Shown one piece after another: positions 27,176 to 36,998 of a stretch of DNA of 64,000 nucleotides. Every line of letters starts with the position of its first letter. Positions within the stretch are counted from its first letter, which is position 1. A program made the translations under genes and the position numbers. Source of the stretch: M3007 sp964646615. GTDB lineage: Bacteria > Bacteroidota > Bacteroidia > Chitinophagales > Saprospiraceae. The notes beneath the pieces were generated by a model. The model saw only the letters and a program-made list of their open reading frames with translations. It was not told the DNA's origin and did no database searches. The DNA lies in assembly GCA_964646615.1 (NCBI GenBank), contig CAZYEV010000018.1, positions 1 to 64,000 of the forward strand. Direction: 5' to 3'.

Positions 27176-29854
27176 ATGAAGCAGGTCTTAGACAGGTTTT
27201 TCCACCCGCGTTCTATAGCCGTCGTAGGCGCCACAGAAAAGGCGGGTAAAATCGGCAGCACGGTGCTGGAAAACCTGCTACAGGGGGGATACCAGGGCAA
27301 GCTGTACGCCGTCAATCCCAAGTACCGCACGGTGCACGGGGTGCGGTGTTACGCCCGGCTAAGGCGCCTACCAGCATCGCCCGACCTGGTCGTATTTGCC
27401 CTGCCGGCAGCTTACGTACCCGACCTGATGGAAGACTGCGCCGCTATAGGCGCCACCTGTGCACTGGTGCTTTCGGGCGGCTTTCAGGCAGATGGCCCGG
27501 AGGCCGACCAACGCCTGCTGCGCGCACTGAAGGAAGCCGCCGCCCGTCACGGCGTGCGCCTCATCGGCCCCGACTCCCTGGGGCTGATGACGCCCTCCAT
27601 TGGGCTGAACGCCACCTATGCTCCGGCCATGCCAGGGGCAGGGCGCTTGGCCTTCATCTCGCAGAGCGGCGCTCTGGGGGCGGCCGTGCTCGACTGGGCC
27701 GCCGAAAAGCGCGTGGGTATCAGCCACTTTGTGTCGGTAGGCCAGATGGCCGACATTGGCATAGATGTGCTGATTGACTACTTCGGCGCCGACAGCCGCA
27801 CGGCCTGCATCCTGATGTACGTCGAAACGCTCAGCCAGGCGCGGCGTTTCATGAGTGCCGCACGCGCCTTTGCGCGCTCGAAGCCCATCGTTGTGCTCAA
27901 AGCAGGGGCCAGCGCTTCGGGTGCACGGGCCACGCTGCTGCACGCCGGCGCCATGGCGGGCAACGACGCCGTTTTTGAGGCTGCCTTCCGGCGCGCCGGC
28001 GTCATTCGGGTGCAGACGGTGCAGGAACTGTTCGACTGTGCTCAGGCATTGGCCCTTCAGCCCCTGCCGGCAGGCAACCGGCTGGCCATCATTACCAATG
28101 CGGGTGGGCCGGCCATTCTGGCCACCGATGTGCTGGAAAAATACGGCGGAACACTCGCTTCATTAGCCCCCACCTTTGTAGAAACGCTGAGCGAGGCGCT
28201 CCCGCCGGACTGGAGCCGCTCCAACCCGCTCGACCTGTCGGGGCTGGCATCAGCAGAGCACTACCGCGCGGCGCTTCGCACCTGCCTTCAGGACAGCGAT
28301 ACCGACGCCGTGCTGGTCATCCTGACCCCCCAACGACCGGCAGACGCCGAGGCCGTGGCCCACGTCGTCGTGGAGGAAAGCCGCAACACCTCCGGCAAGC
28401 CCATCTTCGCCGCCTGGATGGGTCAGCGCTTCGTGCAGGCCGGGCGCCAGGTGCTCGAAAACAGCGGCATCCCCTGGTATCCGTTCCCGGAGCGGGCCGT
28501 GGCGGCCTTCTTGCATGCCGCCCACTACCGCCGTAACTTAGAGATGCTCTACGAGACGCCGCCCGACCTGCCCATTGACATGCCCGGCATTAGCCGCAGT
28601 GCAGCACAGGGCATTATCGAGGCCGTGCGCGCTTCGGGGCGCGTACATCTGGAAGAGTCGGAAGCGCGGCGCCTGCTGGCCTGCTACGGCATCCCGGTCA
28701 ATACGGCCTATCTGGCGCGCAATGAGGACGAAGTGGCCGCCATCATGCGCAACCTCGGCGGTCCGGTAGCGCTGAAGATTGAGTCGCCCGACATCTGGCA
28801 CAAATCCGAAGTACACGGCGTACGCTTAGGCATCGAGACGGAATTTGGCGCCCGGCAGGTCTTCCGCTTTTTGATGGAAAACGTGCGCAAAAAGCGCCCC
28901 GACGCACGCTTAGTGGGCGTAACGGTGGAGCGCATGGTCAACGTACAGCACGAACTGCTCATCGGCTCGTTTAAAGACCCCATCTTCGGGCCGGTCATCG
29001 TCTTTGGGCTTGGCGGCGTAGCCACCGAGATCTGGCGCGACCGGGCCATTGGCCTGCCCCCGCTCAACCTCGCGCTGGCGCGCCACTTAGTGGAGGGCAC
29101 GCGCATTGCCCAGTTGCTGCGCGGCTTTCGGCATTTGCCTCCCGCTCCGGTGGAGCAGCTGTACGACCTGCTGGTGCGCTTTGCCTATCTGCTCATGGAT
29201 TTCCCCGACCTGGCCGAAGTGGAAATCAACCCTTTCGCCCTCGGCCCCGATGGCGGCGTGGCTTTAGACGCCGCGGCCTCGCTCGAACCCACGCCGTCGG
29301 CCCAACGCGAACCCTACGAACACCTGTGCATCCAGCCCTATCCAACGCAATGGATAAAAAAGGTGGAACACGCCAAAAGCGGCCACACCATCCTGCTGCG
29401 ACCCATCCGCCCCGAAGATGAGCCGCTGGAAGCCGAACTGGTGCAAAACGCCTCGCGCGAAAGCCTGTATTATCGCTTCTTCGGCTTCACACCCGGCATT
29501 GACCACAAGATGCTGGCCCGCTTCACGCACATTGACTACGACCGCGAAATGGCCATTGTGGCCGTGGTGGAAGAGGGCGGCAAGCCGCACATCATCGGCG
29601 TGGTGCGCATCGTGGGCGACGCCTGGCGCGAAGAGTGCGAGTACGCTATTCTGGTGGCCGACGCCTGGCACGGCAAAGGCATCGGCAGCCTGCTGACCGA
29701 CTACATCATTGAAATCGCCCGCGCCCAGGGCTATCGGCGCATCACCGCCACTTTCCTGAAAACCAACACGGCCATGCGCCGCGTCTTTGAGCGCAAAGGC
29801 TTCACCATACGCCCAGGCGACGGCGCCGATTACGCCGAACTGGCGTTGCAATAA
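27176..29854 (+). CDS. NDP-forming acyl-CoA synthetase fused to GNAT acetyltransferase (Pat-like)
   Basis: A protein of 892 residues. Domains in order: CoA-binding (FFHPRSIAVVGATEKAGKIG), succinyl-CoA-synthetase-like (GPDSLGLMTP, FISQSGALG, with LLHAGAMAGNDAV holding the His expected in active ADP-forming enzymes), ATP-grasp (LLACYGIPVNTAYLARNEDE to DLAEVEINPFAL) and, from about residue 730, a GNAT domain (TILLRPIRPEDEPL, AWHGKGIGSLLTDYII). The same layout is known for the protein lysine acetyltransferase Pat/YfiQ. Retention of the His suggests that the synthetase half could still be active, unlike in Pat. It is in a tight operon with the deacetylase. Confidence 0.9.
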   Translation: MKQVLDRFFHPRSIAVVGATEKAGKIGSTVLENLLQGGYQGKLYAVNPKYRTVHGVRCYARLRRLPASPDLVVFALPAAYVPDLMEDCAAIGATCALVLSGGFQADGPEADQRLLRALKEAAARHGVRLIGPDSLGLMTPSIGLNATYAPAMPGAGRLAFISQSGALGAAVLDWAAEKRVGISHFVSVGQMADIGIDVLIDYFGADSRTACILMYVETLSQARRFMSAARAFARSKPIVVLKAGASASGARATLLHAGAMAGNDAVFEAAFRRAGVIRVQTVQELFDCAQALALQPLPAGNRLAIITNAGGPAILATDVLEKYGGTLASLAPTFVETLSEALPPDWSRSNPLDLSGLASAEHYRAALRTCLQDSDTDAVLVILTPQRPADAEAVAHVVVEESRNTSGKPIFAAWMGQRFVQAGRQVLENSGIPWYPFPERAVAAFLHAAHYRRNLEMLYETPPDLPIDMPGISRSAAQGIIEAVRASGRVHLEESEARRLLACYGIPVNTAYLARNEDEVAAIMRNLGGPVALKIESPDIWHKSEVHGVRLGIETEFGARQVFRFLMENVRKKRPDARLVGVTVERMVNVQHELLIGSFKDPIFGPVIVFGLGGVATEIWRDRAIGLPPLNLALARHLVEGTRIAQLLRGFRHLPPAPVEQLYDLLVRFAYLLMDFPDLAEVEINPFALGPDGGVALDAAASLEPTPSAQREPYEHLCIQPYPTQWIKKVEHAKSGHTILLRPIRPEDEPLEAELVQNASRESLYYRFFGFTPGIDHKMLARFTHIDYDREMAIVAVVEEGGKPHIIGVVRIVGDAWREECEYAILVADAWHGKGIGSLLTDYIIEIARAQGYRRITATFLKTNTAMRRVFERKGFTIRPGDGADYAELALQ

Positions 29855-29863
29855 GCCAACCCA

Positions 29864-30376
29864 TCAGGCCGAAGGCCGCTTCCAGCACATGACAAAGTCA
29901 TTCATGAAAAAGCCATCGCCGATGTCAAAATCGGCACAGCGCTCGATGCGGAAGCCCATTTTGAAATAAAAGTTGATGCTCTTGTAATTCTGCCGGTTCA
30001 CCGTCAGGCGCACCTCGCGGGCATCGGGATACTTTTCCAAAAGTTGTTCAAAGGTTTCGGCGCCCAGCCCTTTTCCCTGTTGCTCCGCCTCTAAATAAAA
30101 CTTGTGGATGAAATACTGCCCGGCCGCCTGTTGGCTGATGGCGACGAAGCCAATGGGCGTATCGGATTGGGCGACGTGAACGAGCCAGAATTGAGCGCCC
30201 TCCTCCGTCATCTGCCGCCGGAGGGCCTCGGCGCTGTACATGCGTTCGAGCATGTAAGCCGTTTGGGCCTCGCCGATAATGGGTGGGTAGTGGGCCCACC
30301 AGATGCGATGCGCCAGCGCTTGCACGGCAGGTATGTCATCGGGCGTGGCTTGTGCCAGACTAATTCTTTTTGGCAT
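29864..30376 (-). CDS. GNAT family N-acetyltransferase
   Basis: A 170-residue single GNAT domain: LAQATPDDIPAVQALAHRIW at the N terminus and the acetyl-CoA loop EQQGKGLGAETFEQLLEKY, then VRLTVNRQNYKSINFYFKMGFRI. Substrate unknown. Its start overlaps the end of the OmpH-like gene by 17 bp, so the two are translationally linked. It converges with the acyl-CoA synthetase gene with only 9 bp between stops. Confidence 0.85.
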   Translation of the reverse strand: MPKRISLAQATPDDIPAVQALAHRIWWAHYPPIIGEAQTAYMLERMYSAEALRRQMTEEGAQFWLVHVAQSDTPIGFVAISQQAAGQYFIHKFYLEAEQQGKGLGAETFEQLLEKYPDAREVRLTVNRQNYKSINFYFKMGFRIERCADFDIGDGFFMNDFVMCWKRPSA

Positions 30377-30974
30377 TGAGCAACTCGAGCACGCGGTCCG
30401 TGATGTCTAAGCTGTCGTTGGCATAGAGCACCTGGCCGCCGCCTTTGGAATACGATAGAATGAAATCGTAGCCAATTTGGGCCTGCAGGGCGCGCAGCTG
30501 GGCTTCCACTTTGGCCGTTAGCTCATTGAGCGCTTTTTCGCGCTCTTCGGCCAGCTGTTGCCCTAAGCGCATTTCTTCCTGAGCCAGTTTTTGCTGGCGT
30601 TCGGCCAGCGCAGCGTATTCTTTTTCCAACACAGCCGGCGGCACCGTGCCGCTTTCGTACTTCTTCTGGAAGGCCTCCAGGTCGCGCATGAGCGCTTCTT
30701 TTTTGTTCATCATGCTGCGTTCAGCGTTCTGGACGCGCTGCTCTAAGGCCTTTTTCTGCTCTTTGAGCCACTCGTATTTGGCGTCGAGCGTGTCGGCGTT
30801 CACGTAGGCAATGCGCACCGGTCGCTGCACCGCTGCCCCAGCGGACTCGCCGGAGGGTGCAGGTGCTGCTGCTGGCGCCGTTGAAGGTGTTTTTGTGGAA
30901 AAATGCAGGTAGTACAGGTGGGCCACAGCCAACAGGAGCAGGATTTGCAGCGCGAGCGAAAGTTGTTTTGGCAT
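30360..30974 (-). CDS. OmpH/Skp-family periplasmic chaperone-like protein
   Basis: A 204-residue protein with an N-terminal membrane/signal segment (LSLALQILLLLAVAHLYYL), a low-complexity Ala/Pro/Ser linker, then an OmpH body: IAYVNADTLDAKYEWLKEQK and a long charged coiled coil (residues 75-165), ending with YDFILSYSKGGGQVLYANDSLDIT as in the family. It probably assists outer membrane proteins. The ATG at 30974 is preferred over 31010. Followed by, and overlapping, a GNAT gene. Confidence 0.85.
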   Translation of the reverse strand: MPKQLSLALQILLLLAVAHLYYLHFSTKTPSTAPAAAPAPSGESAGAAVQRPVRIAYVNADTLDAKYEWLKEQKKALEQRVQNAERSMMNKKEALMRDLEAFQKKYESGTVPPAVLEKEYAALAERQQKLAQEEMRLGQQLAEEREKALNELTAKVEAQLRALQAQIGYDFILSYSKGGGQVLYANDSLDITDRVLELLNAKKN

Positions 30975-31170
30975 AAAAAGCGGAAAAATATCAGTGTTCA
31001 AAAAACCCAATCACAGCACAGTGGTGCCGTTGTGGAATGCGCGGGCGAAGGTCGGTAATTTTGGCTGTTATTGGCCAAAAGAGCAAAAAACCAGGCCGCA
31101 TGGCGCTAAAATTTCCAATCTTTTAACACCTTCGCGCACTGAAAATTTTTTAACCAAAATCAACAACATT

Positions 31171-32844
31171 ATGGCAGAACGACCCTGGCTCAAACTTTAC
31201 CCGAAAGGCGTACCCGCCAATATAGACCCTAATGTTTACCCGCGCCTGACCGACATGCTGGATGCGTGCTTTAAAAAGTACCGCGACCTGCCTGCCTTTA
31301 TTTTTATGGGCAAGTCCATCACCTTCGGCGAAGTAGATCGCCTGAGCAACCACTTTGCCGCCTATCTGCAATCGCGCGGGCTGGAACCGGGCGACCGCAT
31401 TGCCCTGATGATGCCCAACATCCTGCAATACCCTATCGCCCTTTTCGGCGCCTTGCGCGCAGGGCTGATTGTGGTGAACACCAACCCGCTCTACACGCCG
31501 CGCGAAATGCGCCACCAGTTTGTGGACTCTGGTGCCAAAGCCATCCTCATTGCCGAAAACTTCGCCCACAACTTAGAGCAAATCATTGGCGAAACGCCCA
31601 TCAAAACGGTCATCCTGACCAGCATCGGCGAAATGCTCGGCCTCAAAGGCGCCATCGTCAACTTCGTCCTCCGCAACGTCAAGAAAATGGTGCCCAAATA
31701 TCGCCTGGCCAACACGGTTACCTTCAGCGAAGCGCTGCGCCAGGGGCGCAACTTCAGCGTGAAGCCGCATGAGTCAGGCCCAGACGACACCATCATCCTG
31801 CAGTACACGGGCGGCACCACTGGTGTCTCGAAAGGCGCCATGCTGACCAACCGCAACTTAGTGGCCAACATGGAACAAATTCGGGCCTGGCTGGCCCCCG
31901 TGATGCCGGAAGGCAAGATGATGGCCCTGTGCCCGCTGCCGCTGTACCATATCTTTGCCTTCACGGTCAACTGCTTAGCATTCATGTCGGTGGGCGGCTG
32001 CAATGTGCTCATCGTCAACCCGCGCGACATCAAGTCGGTCATCAAGGAGTGGGCGAAGCACAAGCCGAATGTATTCACAGGGGTGAACACCCTGTACAAT
32101 GCCCTGCTCAACCACCCCGATTTTGCCTCACTGGATTTCAGCAACCTGCGCGTGGCCGTAGGCGGCGGCATGGCCGTACAGCGCGCTGTGTGGGAACGCT
32201 GGCGCCAGGTAACGGGCAGCCCATTGGTGGAAGGCTATGGCCTGACGGAGTCCAGCCCGGTGCTGTGTGTCAACCCGGTGGACGAAAACAACCGCGTGGG
32301 TTCCATCGGCCTGCCCGTGCCCTCTACCGACGTGCGCATTGTGGACGAACAGGGCAATGTGCTGCCGCCCGGACGCGACAACGTCGGCGAAATCCAGGCC
32401 AAAGGCCCGCAAATCATGAAGGGCTACTGGCAACGCCCTGAAGCCACCGCCGACGTCATCAAAGACGGCTGGCTCTGCACCGGCGACATTGGTTACATGA
32501 GTGAAGACGGCTTCTTCTACATCGTGGACCGCAAGAAAGACATGATCCTCGTCTCGGGCTTCAACGTCTATCCCAACGAGGTGGAAGATGTCATTGCGCT
32601 GCACCCCAAGGTGCTGGAAGTAGCGGTGGTGGGTGTTCCCGACGAAAAATCGGGCGAAGCCGTCAAAGCCTTCATCGTCAAGAAAGACCCGAGCCTGACG
32701 GCCGAGGAGATCATCGCGCACTGCCGCGAACAGCTGACGGCCTATAAAGTGCCCAAACACGTAGAATTCCGCACCGAACTGCCCAAGACAAACGTGGGCA
32801 AGATCCTGCGGCGCATGTTGCGCGAGGAAAAGGCCAGCAGCTAA
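31171..32844 (+). CDS. long-chain fatty-acid-CoA ligase (FadD-like)
   Basis: A 557-residue AMP-forming ligase. The phosphate loop is YTGGTTGVSKGAMLTNRN; further motifs are GYGLTESSPV, DGWLCTGDIGYM, the hinge DRKKDMILVSGFNVYPNEVE and the C-terminal lysine in PKTNVGKILRRMLRE. It activates fatty acids to acyl-CoA in beta-oxidation or lipid turnover. Start at 31171 gives AERPWLKLYPKGVPANIDP, typical of FadD. The stretch between divergent ompH-like and fadD genes is AT-rich; no perfect -7 box was seen. Confidence 0.93.
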   Translation: MAERPWLKLYPKGVPANIDPNVYPRLTDMLDACFKKYRDLPAFIFMGKSITFGEVDRLSNHFAAYLQSRGLEPGDRIALMMPNILQYPIALFGALRAGLIVVNTNPLYTPREMRHQFVDSGAKAILIAENFAHNLEQIIGETPIKTVILTSIGEMLGLKGAIVNFVLRNVKKMVPKYRLANTVTFSEALRQGRNFSVKPHESGPDDTIILQYTGGTTGVSKGAMLTNRNLVANMEQIRAWLAPVMPEGKMMALCPLPLYHIFAFTVNCLAFMSVGGCNVLIVNPRDIKSVIKEWAKHKPNVFTGVNTLYNALLNHPDFASLDFSNLRVAVGGGMAVQRAVWERWRQVTGSPLVEGYGLTESSPVLCVNPVDENNRVGSIGLPVPSTDVRIVDEQGNVLPPGRDNVGEIQAKGPQIMKGYWQRPEATADVIKDGWLCTGDIGYMSEDGFFYIVDRKKDMILVSGFNVYPNEVEDVIALHPKVLEVAVVGVPDEKSGEAVKAFIVKKDPSLTAEEIIAHCREQLTAYKVPKHVEFRTELPKTNVGKILRRMLREEKASS

Positions 32845-32855
32845 GGCCACTGCGT

Positions 32856-32889
32856 GTATTGGCGTGGCCGCGGGTAGCCACGCCAATAC
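32856..32889. terminator. perfect hairpin between convergent fadD-like and ppc genes
   Basis: A 13-bp perfect stem, GTATTGGCGTGGC with GCCACGCCAATAC around an eight-base loop. It has no T-tract on its fadD side; further right, a T6 run on the minus strand (about 32912-32919) could end ppc transcripts after a weaker stem. Confidence 0.55.
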
Positions 32890-32950
32890 CGCCTTGTGCG
32901 AAACAAGCCAAATAAAAAACCGCGCTCAGACGCTGCGGCAGCCTCAGGCA

Positions 32951-35647
32951 TCAGCCGGTATTTTTCAATCCGCTGGATAATGCGTTGATGATGCTCAGCA
33001 GTTGGGTGAGCAGTCGTTCTTTTTCCACATTATTTTCATCGGGCATTGCTCGCCACCTTTTTAAGTATGCAATATGCAGGTGGTGCAATATCTTCAAGTT
33101 GTCGTTGCGCCACTTCAAGTTGTCGTATTGACCGTATCTTCTATGAGCGGCGCTCTCTTCAAAGAGTTCTTCGATGAGGTGAATGCCGTTTTCAAAGTCG
33201 GTCAGAATTTTGGACATGAAGGCCTGCTTTGCCTGGGTGTCCTCGTGCAAATCGGCATACATGGTCATCACCTCTTTGTTGGAGAGTATCAGGTTGGTTT
33301 CGGTTTGTATCAATAGAAATTTGAGGAACGGCCAATCGTTTACGCTTTGCCGGAGTCGCTCGAATGCCGCTGGTTTTTCTGTTTTCAGGGCTTTCAAGGC
33401 TTCGCCGATGCCGTACCAGCCTGTCAGCGTAAAGCGCGACAGGTTCCAGCTGAACACCCACGGGATGGCTCTAAGGTCGTCGAGGGTTCGGGTTCCTGTT
33501 CGTCGGGCGGGTCGAGAGCCGATTTTGCTTCTTTCGATAACGTCTATGCACGTTACCTGGCTGTAAAACTGGATAAATCCGGGGGCTTGGATGAAATTTC
33601 GATAGTGTTCAAAGGACTTTTGGGCCAGGAAGTCCATGATATCCCGCGGATGTTTGGCGTCGTCGGCGTTTTGTTTGTTCAGGACGAGATGCCTTGCGAC
33701 GCCTGAGGCCATTGCATTCAGGTTGTAGGTGGCCGTGAGTGGGTTTCCGAATTGTTGGGCGACCGACTCTCCCTGGACGGTTACTTTGATGGTTCCCTGG
33801 ACGGTTCGTGGGGGCATACTTTCCAGAAAGCGGTGGTATTTTCCGCCGCCTCTGCTTATCGTTCCGCCTCGTCCGTGAAAGAAATACACGCTGAAGTGGT
33901 GTTTTTCGCCCACTTCAGACAGCGCCTGCTGCGCGCGGTACAGGCTCCATTTGCTGGCAATGGTTCCGCCGTCTTTATTGCTATCGCTATAGCCCAGCAT
34001 GACTTCCTGTCGGTAGCCGCCCCTGGAAGCCCGTTGTTGGGTGATGGGATGTTGTAAGAATTGAGCCAGGATATTCGGCCCGCGGCGCAAATCGTCAATG
34101 GTCTCGAAGAGCGGCACCACCATGAGGGAGGTGTTCAGAAGATGGGTTTCTTTCATCAGGAAATAGACCACGAGTAGATCGCTCAGGCTGCGGGTCATGC
34201 TGACGATAAGGGAGCCTATCCCGTCGGCGCCATATTGGTCTATGTGGTGCCGAAGCACCCGATAACAATCCAGGACATTATCCGCCTCCACTCCGTAGGA
34301 GATGGTAATATCTGTAATCGGCGACAGGTTCTGTAAAAGTTGGTTCAGATACTCCACTCGCCGCTCCTCACTCCAGTGCTCAAAGTCGGCATCTGCCTCG
34401 CCATTCGCCCGTAAAATTTGAGTCATGGCCCTGTCGTGAAAGGCACTGTTCTGGCGAATATCCAATTTAGCCAGACGAAAGCCAAAGCAGCTGACCAGTC
34501 GCTCTACAGGGAAAAGCACGTCTTCTGCTATGCCCATCATCCCGTCCTCTATCAGGACATTTCGCAGAAACCTCAAGTCATTGGCCAGTTCTCTGCTCGA
34601 TCTATAGCAGGAATTGGAGTCTGGAAAGTTTCGGGCGATGGTGTTGTCTAATCGGGCGATGAGCAGGTTCAAGTATTGCCGCCATGGTTCGTACGGATTT
34701 CGCTTTACGGCACTTTCTCCCTGAGCACCGAGGGCTTCGGCTTTTTTCTGGATAGCGTCCAGCAAGACGTATGGAGGTGGGTTCGTGAAGGCAGAAATCG
34801 AAAGTTTTTTTGCCGTATCTACCAGTCTATTCCGCACTATCTCAAGTGCGTGTTCCCGATGTAGCACCAGCGTTTCCTGAGTAACTCTCGGCGTTACCAG
34901 CGGGTGCCCGTCCCTATCACCTCCCACCCAACTGCCAAAGCTGATTTTAGGAAAGACGTCGGGATCTTTGATTTTTTCCGGATTAAGCCCCATATCCATC
35001 CAGGCACTTTTGAATTGCTGATCGCTCCGCTCCAATACCGTCGGGAAAATTTTGCTCAGGTAATAGATGGCATTGGCGCGCTCATCTTTCACTTCGGGCT
35101 TCTCCAAATAGATTTCGCCGGTTCGCCACCACCGTTCCAAGAGATGGATGATTTTTTCCCGGATGTGGTTTTGCTCCAGACGACTCAGGGCGCTGTTTTC
35201 CCTCTGAACCAGGAGCAAGTATAGTTCTCGGTGAATTTCAATGACGGTTACCCGTTTTGCTTCGGTGGGGTGCGCTGTCAGTACTGGGATGACCTGCGTC
35301 TGTGAAACAGCGGCCAGCATTTCATGCTCATGAAGCCCCTGGTCTTTCCAAATCTTGAAGGCTTCTGCCCAGGAGCCTCGAATAGCGTAGGCATTTTGCT
35401 GGTTCTCCATTTGCCTGCGGTGGCGGGTAGCGGCATTTTCCTCCACCAGGGTCATGAGCTGAAAATAGATGCTCAGCGCCTGCACGATCTTGTCGCTTCG
35501 CAGGGATTGGCTTTCCATATCAGGATAGTCATTACGCTCCAGGAGCGATACGACCTCCATCTCCCGAATTCTGTGAAGCATTTCCACATAGCAAGCCAGG
35601 ATAAAATGCCTGTCTTCGGTGAGCCTTTGAAACGAGTCTTTGTCCAT
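32951..35647 (-). CDS. ppc: phosphoenolpyruvate carboxylase
   Basis: A protein of about 898 residues (an upstream start at 35674 is possible). Catalytic regions are present: LTAHPTEAKR with the essential His, GSWVGGDRDGHPLVT, LGYSDSNKDGG, FFHGRGGTISRGGG and a C-terminal end NALSSGLKNTG, matching the family's NG-type C terminus. It adds bicarbonate to PEP to make oxaloacetate. Codon use differs from the neighbours: AGA/AGG arginine and CTC/CTT leucine are common and overall GC is visibly lower. This suggests acquisition from another lineage. Confidence 0.95.
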   Translation of the reverse strand: MDKDSFQRLTEDRHFILACYVEMLHRIREMEVVSLLERNDYPDMESQSLRSDKIVQALSIYFQLMTLVEENAATRHRRQMENQQNAYAIRGSWAEAFKIWKDQGLHEHEMLAAVSQTQVIPVLTAHPTEAKRVTVIEIHRELYLLLVQRENSALSRLEQNHIREKIIHLLERWWRTGEIYLEKPEVKDERANAIYYLSKIFPTVLERSDQQFKSAWMDMGLNPEKIKDPDVFPKISFGSWVGGDRDGHPLVTPRVTQETLVLHREHALEIVRNRLVDTAKKLSISAFTNPPPYVLLDAIQKKAEALGAQGESAVKRNPYEPWRQYLNLLIARLDNTIARNFPDSNSCYRSSRELANDLRFLRNVLIEDGMMGIAEDVLFPVERLVSCFGFRLAKLDIRQNSAFHDRAMTQILRANGEADADFEHWSEERRVEYLNQLLQNLSPITDITISYGVEADNVLDCYRVLRHHIDQYGADGIGSLIVSMTRSLSDLLVVYFLMKETHLLNTSLMVVPLFETIDDLRRGPNILAQFLQHPITQQRASRGGYRQEVMLGYSDSNKDGGTIASKWSLYRAQQALSEVGEKHHFSVYFFHGRGGTISRGGGKYHRFLESMPPRTVQGTIKVTVQGESVAQQFGNPLTATYNLNAMASGVARHLVLNKQNADDAKHPRDIMDFLAQKSFEHYRNFIQAPGFIQFYSQVTCIDVIERSKIGSRPARRTGTRTLDDLRAIPWVFSWNLSRFTLTGWYGIGEALKALKTEKPAAFERLRQSVNDWPFLKFLLIQTETNLILSNKEVMTMYADLHEDTQAKQAFMSKILTDFENGIHLIEELFEESAAHRRYGQYDNLKWRNDNLKILHHLHIAYLKRWRAMPDENNVEKERLLTQLLSIINALSSGLKNTG

Positions 35648-35740
35648 TGTATCTGTTCTTCCCGGGGTGAGCATTTCTCAGCGAGCACCGTTTGCATTAG
35701 CGTTAGCGCATTTGAGGCCGTGCCCAGCTTACACCATAGC

Positions 35741-36973
35741 TTACCCCGCCGCTTGCTGAGCCAACCTTCGCTGGCGCCGATGCAACCACCAGACCACTAC
35801 CATCGCCAGCACACTGATGATAAACAGGATGGAGGAAATGATCTCGGCCTGACTCATCCGCATGCCCAATACTTCGTGGTGCACGTTGACGCGGATTTTT
35901 TCAATCCAGAAGCGCTCCACCGCCGCCAGCGCCAAATAGAGGAAAAACAACATGCCCGGCACGTGCAAGCGCTTGCGCAGCGCCCACAGAATAGCAAACA
36001 CAACGGCCATCATCAGTGTCTCATACAGCGGTGTAGGGAATACGGGCATGGAGAGTTCCATGCAGTAGCGCCACGTGCATCCCTCTATCGGCACACTCGA
36101 AACCGGGTCTGTGTAAGGAGTATTCAGCACGTGATGCGGGTACGTATTGGCCCACCAGCTATCAGGCAACCAGCTGAGCCATTCGGGCTTGGGCGCCTGG
36201 TTGACGATGCCCCAGTCGCCGTCGCCGCTCAGCTGGCAGCCAATGCGACCTACGCCATAGCCCGCCGTGAGCGCTGGCGCTACAGCATCGGCAGCTGGCA
36301 AGAACGGGATGCCGTGCCGCCACATATAGGCTACCACCGCAACAAAGCCCAGCACCAGACCACCATAGAACGCCAGACCGCCGCCCGAAAGCAGCGCGCC
36401 TATGGGGTCGTTCAGAAAAGCATTCCAGTTATCGAACAGGTCGAACACTTTGGCGCCTACAATACCACCCACGGCCGCCCACACCGTAATTTCGCTGATG
36501 CGGTCATGCGGCCAGATGTCTTTTTCCACCGCCACAGGCTTTTGTTTGCGCTTGCGCCAGCCTTCCCACCACGTCAGACCACCCAGCAACACCGCCCCGA
36601 TGAGCGCTGCCGGCCAGTGCATTTTGGAAGAAAACAGCACCGCGGCCGGGTCGAGCTGAAACTCCTCTAAATGCCGGGCAGCGTACAGCCCTTTACCGCC
36701 CAACACCAGCCCCAACAACGCATTGCTCGCAACCTCCGAGAGCGAAGGCGGCTTGCCTTCCACAACGGTTACGCGCGTGGGCTTGAACACTCCTTCTCGG
36801 GCCTTGCGCTTGAGTTCAAGGTAATACAGCGTGGCACTGACCAAAAAGGAAATGGCCAGGAAGAAGCCAAACGTTTTGAAAATGGCCAGCCAGTTGTCTG
36901 GCTCGGTACCGAATAGGGCATGGGCGATGTAGGACAAATCCGGATACATGCTGGCAAAGGTAGCCGAGCGCAT
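35741..36973 (-). CDS. lgt: prolipoprotein diacylglyceryl transferase (Lgt-family)
   Basis: A 410-residue membrane protein (an ATG at 36949 is an alternative start). The Lgt signature is GYGVGRIGCQLSGDGDWG, with the catalytic-region arginine, and FPTPLYETLMM near the C terminus. It transfers diacylglycerol to the lipobox cysteine of lipoproteins. It is longer than the usual 260-300 residues: extra segments follow the first membrane helix (LEEFQLDPAAVLF) and the GDGDWG motif (WWANTYPHHVLNTPYTDPVS), as seen in other Bacteroidota Lgt-like proteins. Confidence 0.88.
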   Translation of the reverse strand: MRSATFASMYPDLSYIAHALFGTEPDNWLAIFKTFGFFLAISFLVSATLYYLELKRKAREGVFKPTRVTVVEGKPPSLSEVASNALLGLVLGGKGLYAARHLEEFQLDPAAVLFSSKMHWPAALIGAVLLGGLTWWEGWRKRKQKPVAVEKDIWPHDRISEITVWAAVGGIVGAKVFDLFDNWNAFLNDPIGALLSGGGLAFYGGLVLGFVAVVAYMWRHGIPFLPAADAVAPALTAGYGVGRIGCQLSGDGDWGIVNQAPKPEWLSWLPDSWWANTYPHHVLNTPYTDPVSSVPIEGCTWRYCMELSMPVFPTPLYETLMMAVVFAILWALRKRLHVPGMLFFLYLALAAVERFWIEKIRVNVHHEVLGMRMSQAEIISSILFIISVLAMVVVWWLHRRQRRLAQQAAG

Positions 36974-36998
36974 GGAAATGTAAGCCAGACGACGCCAC

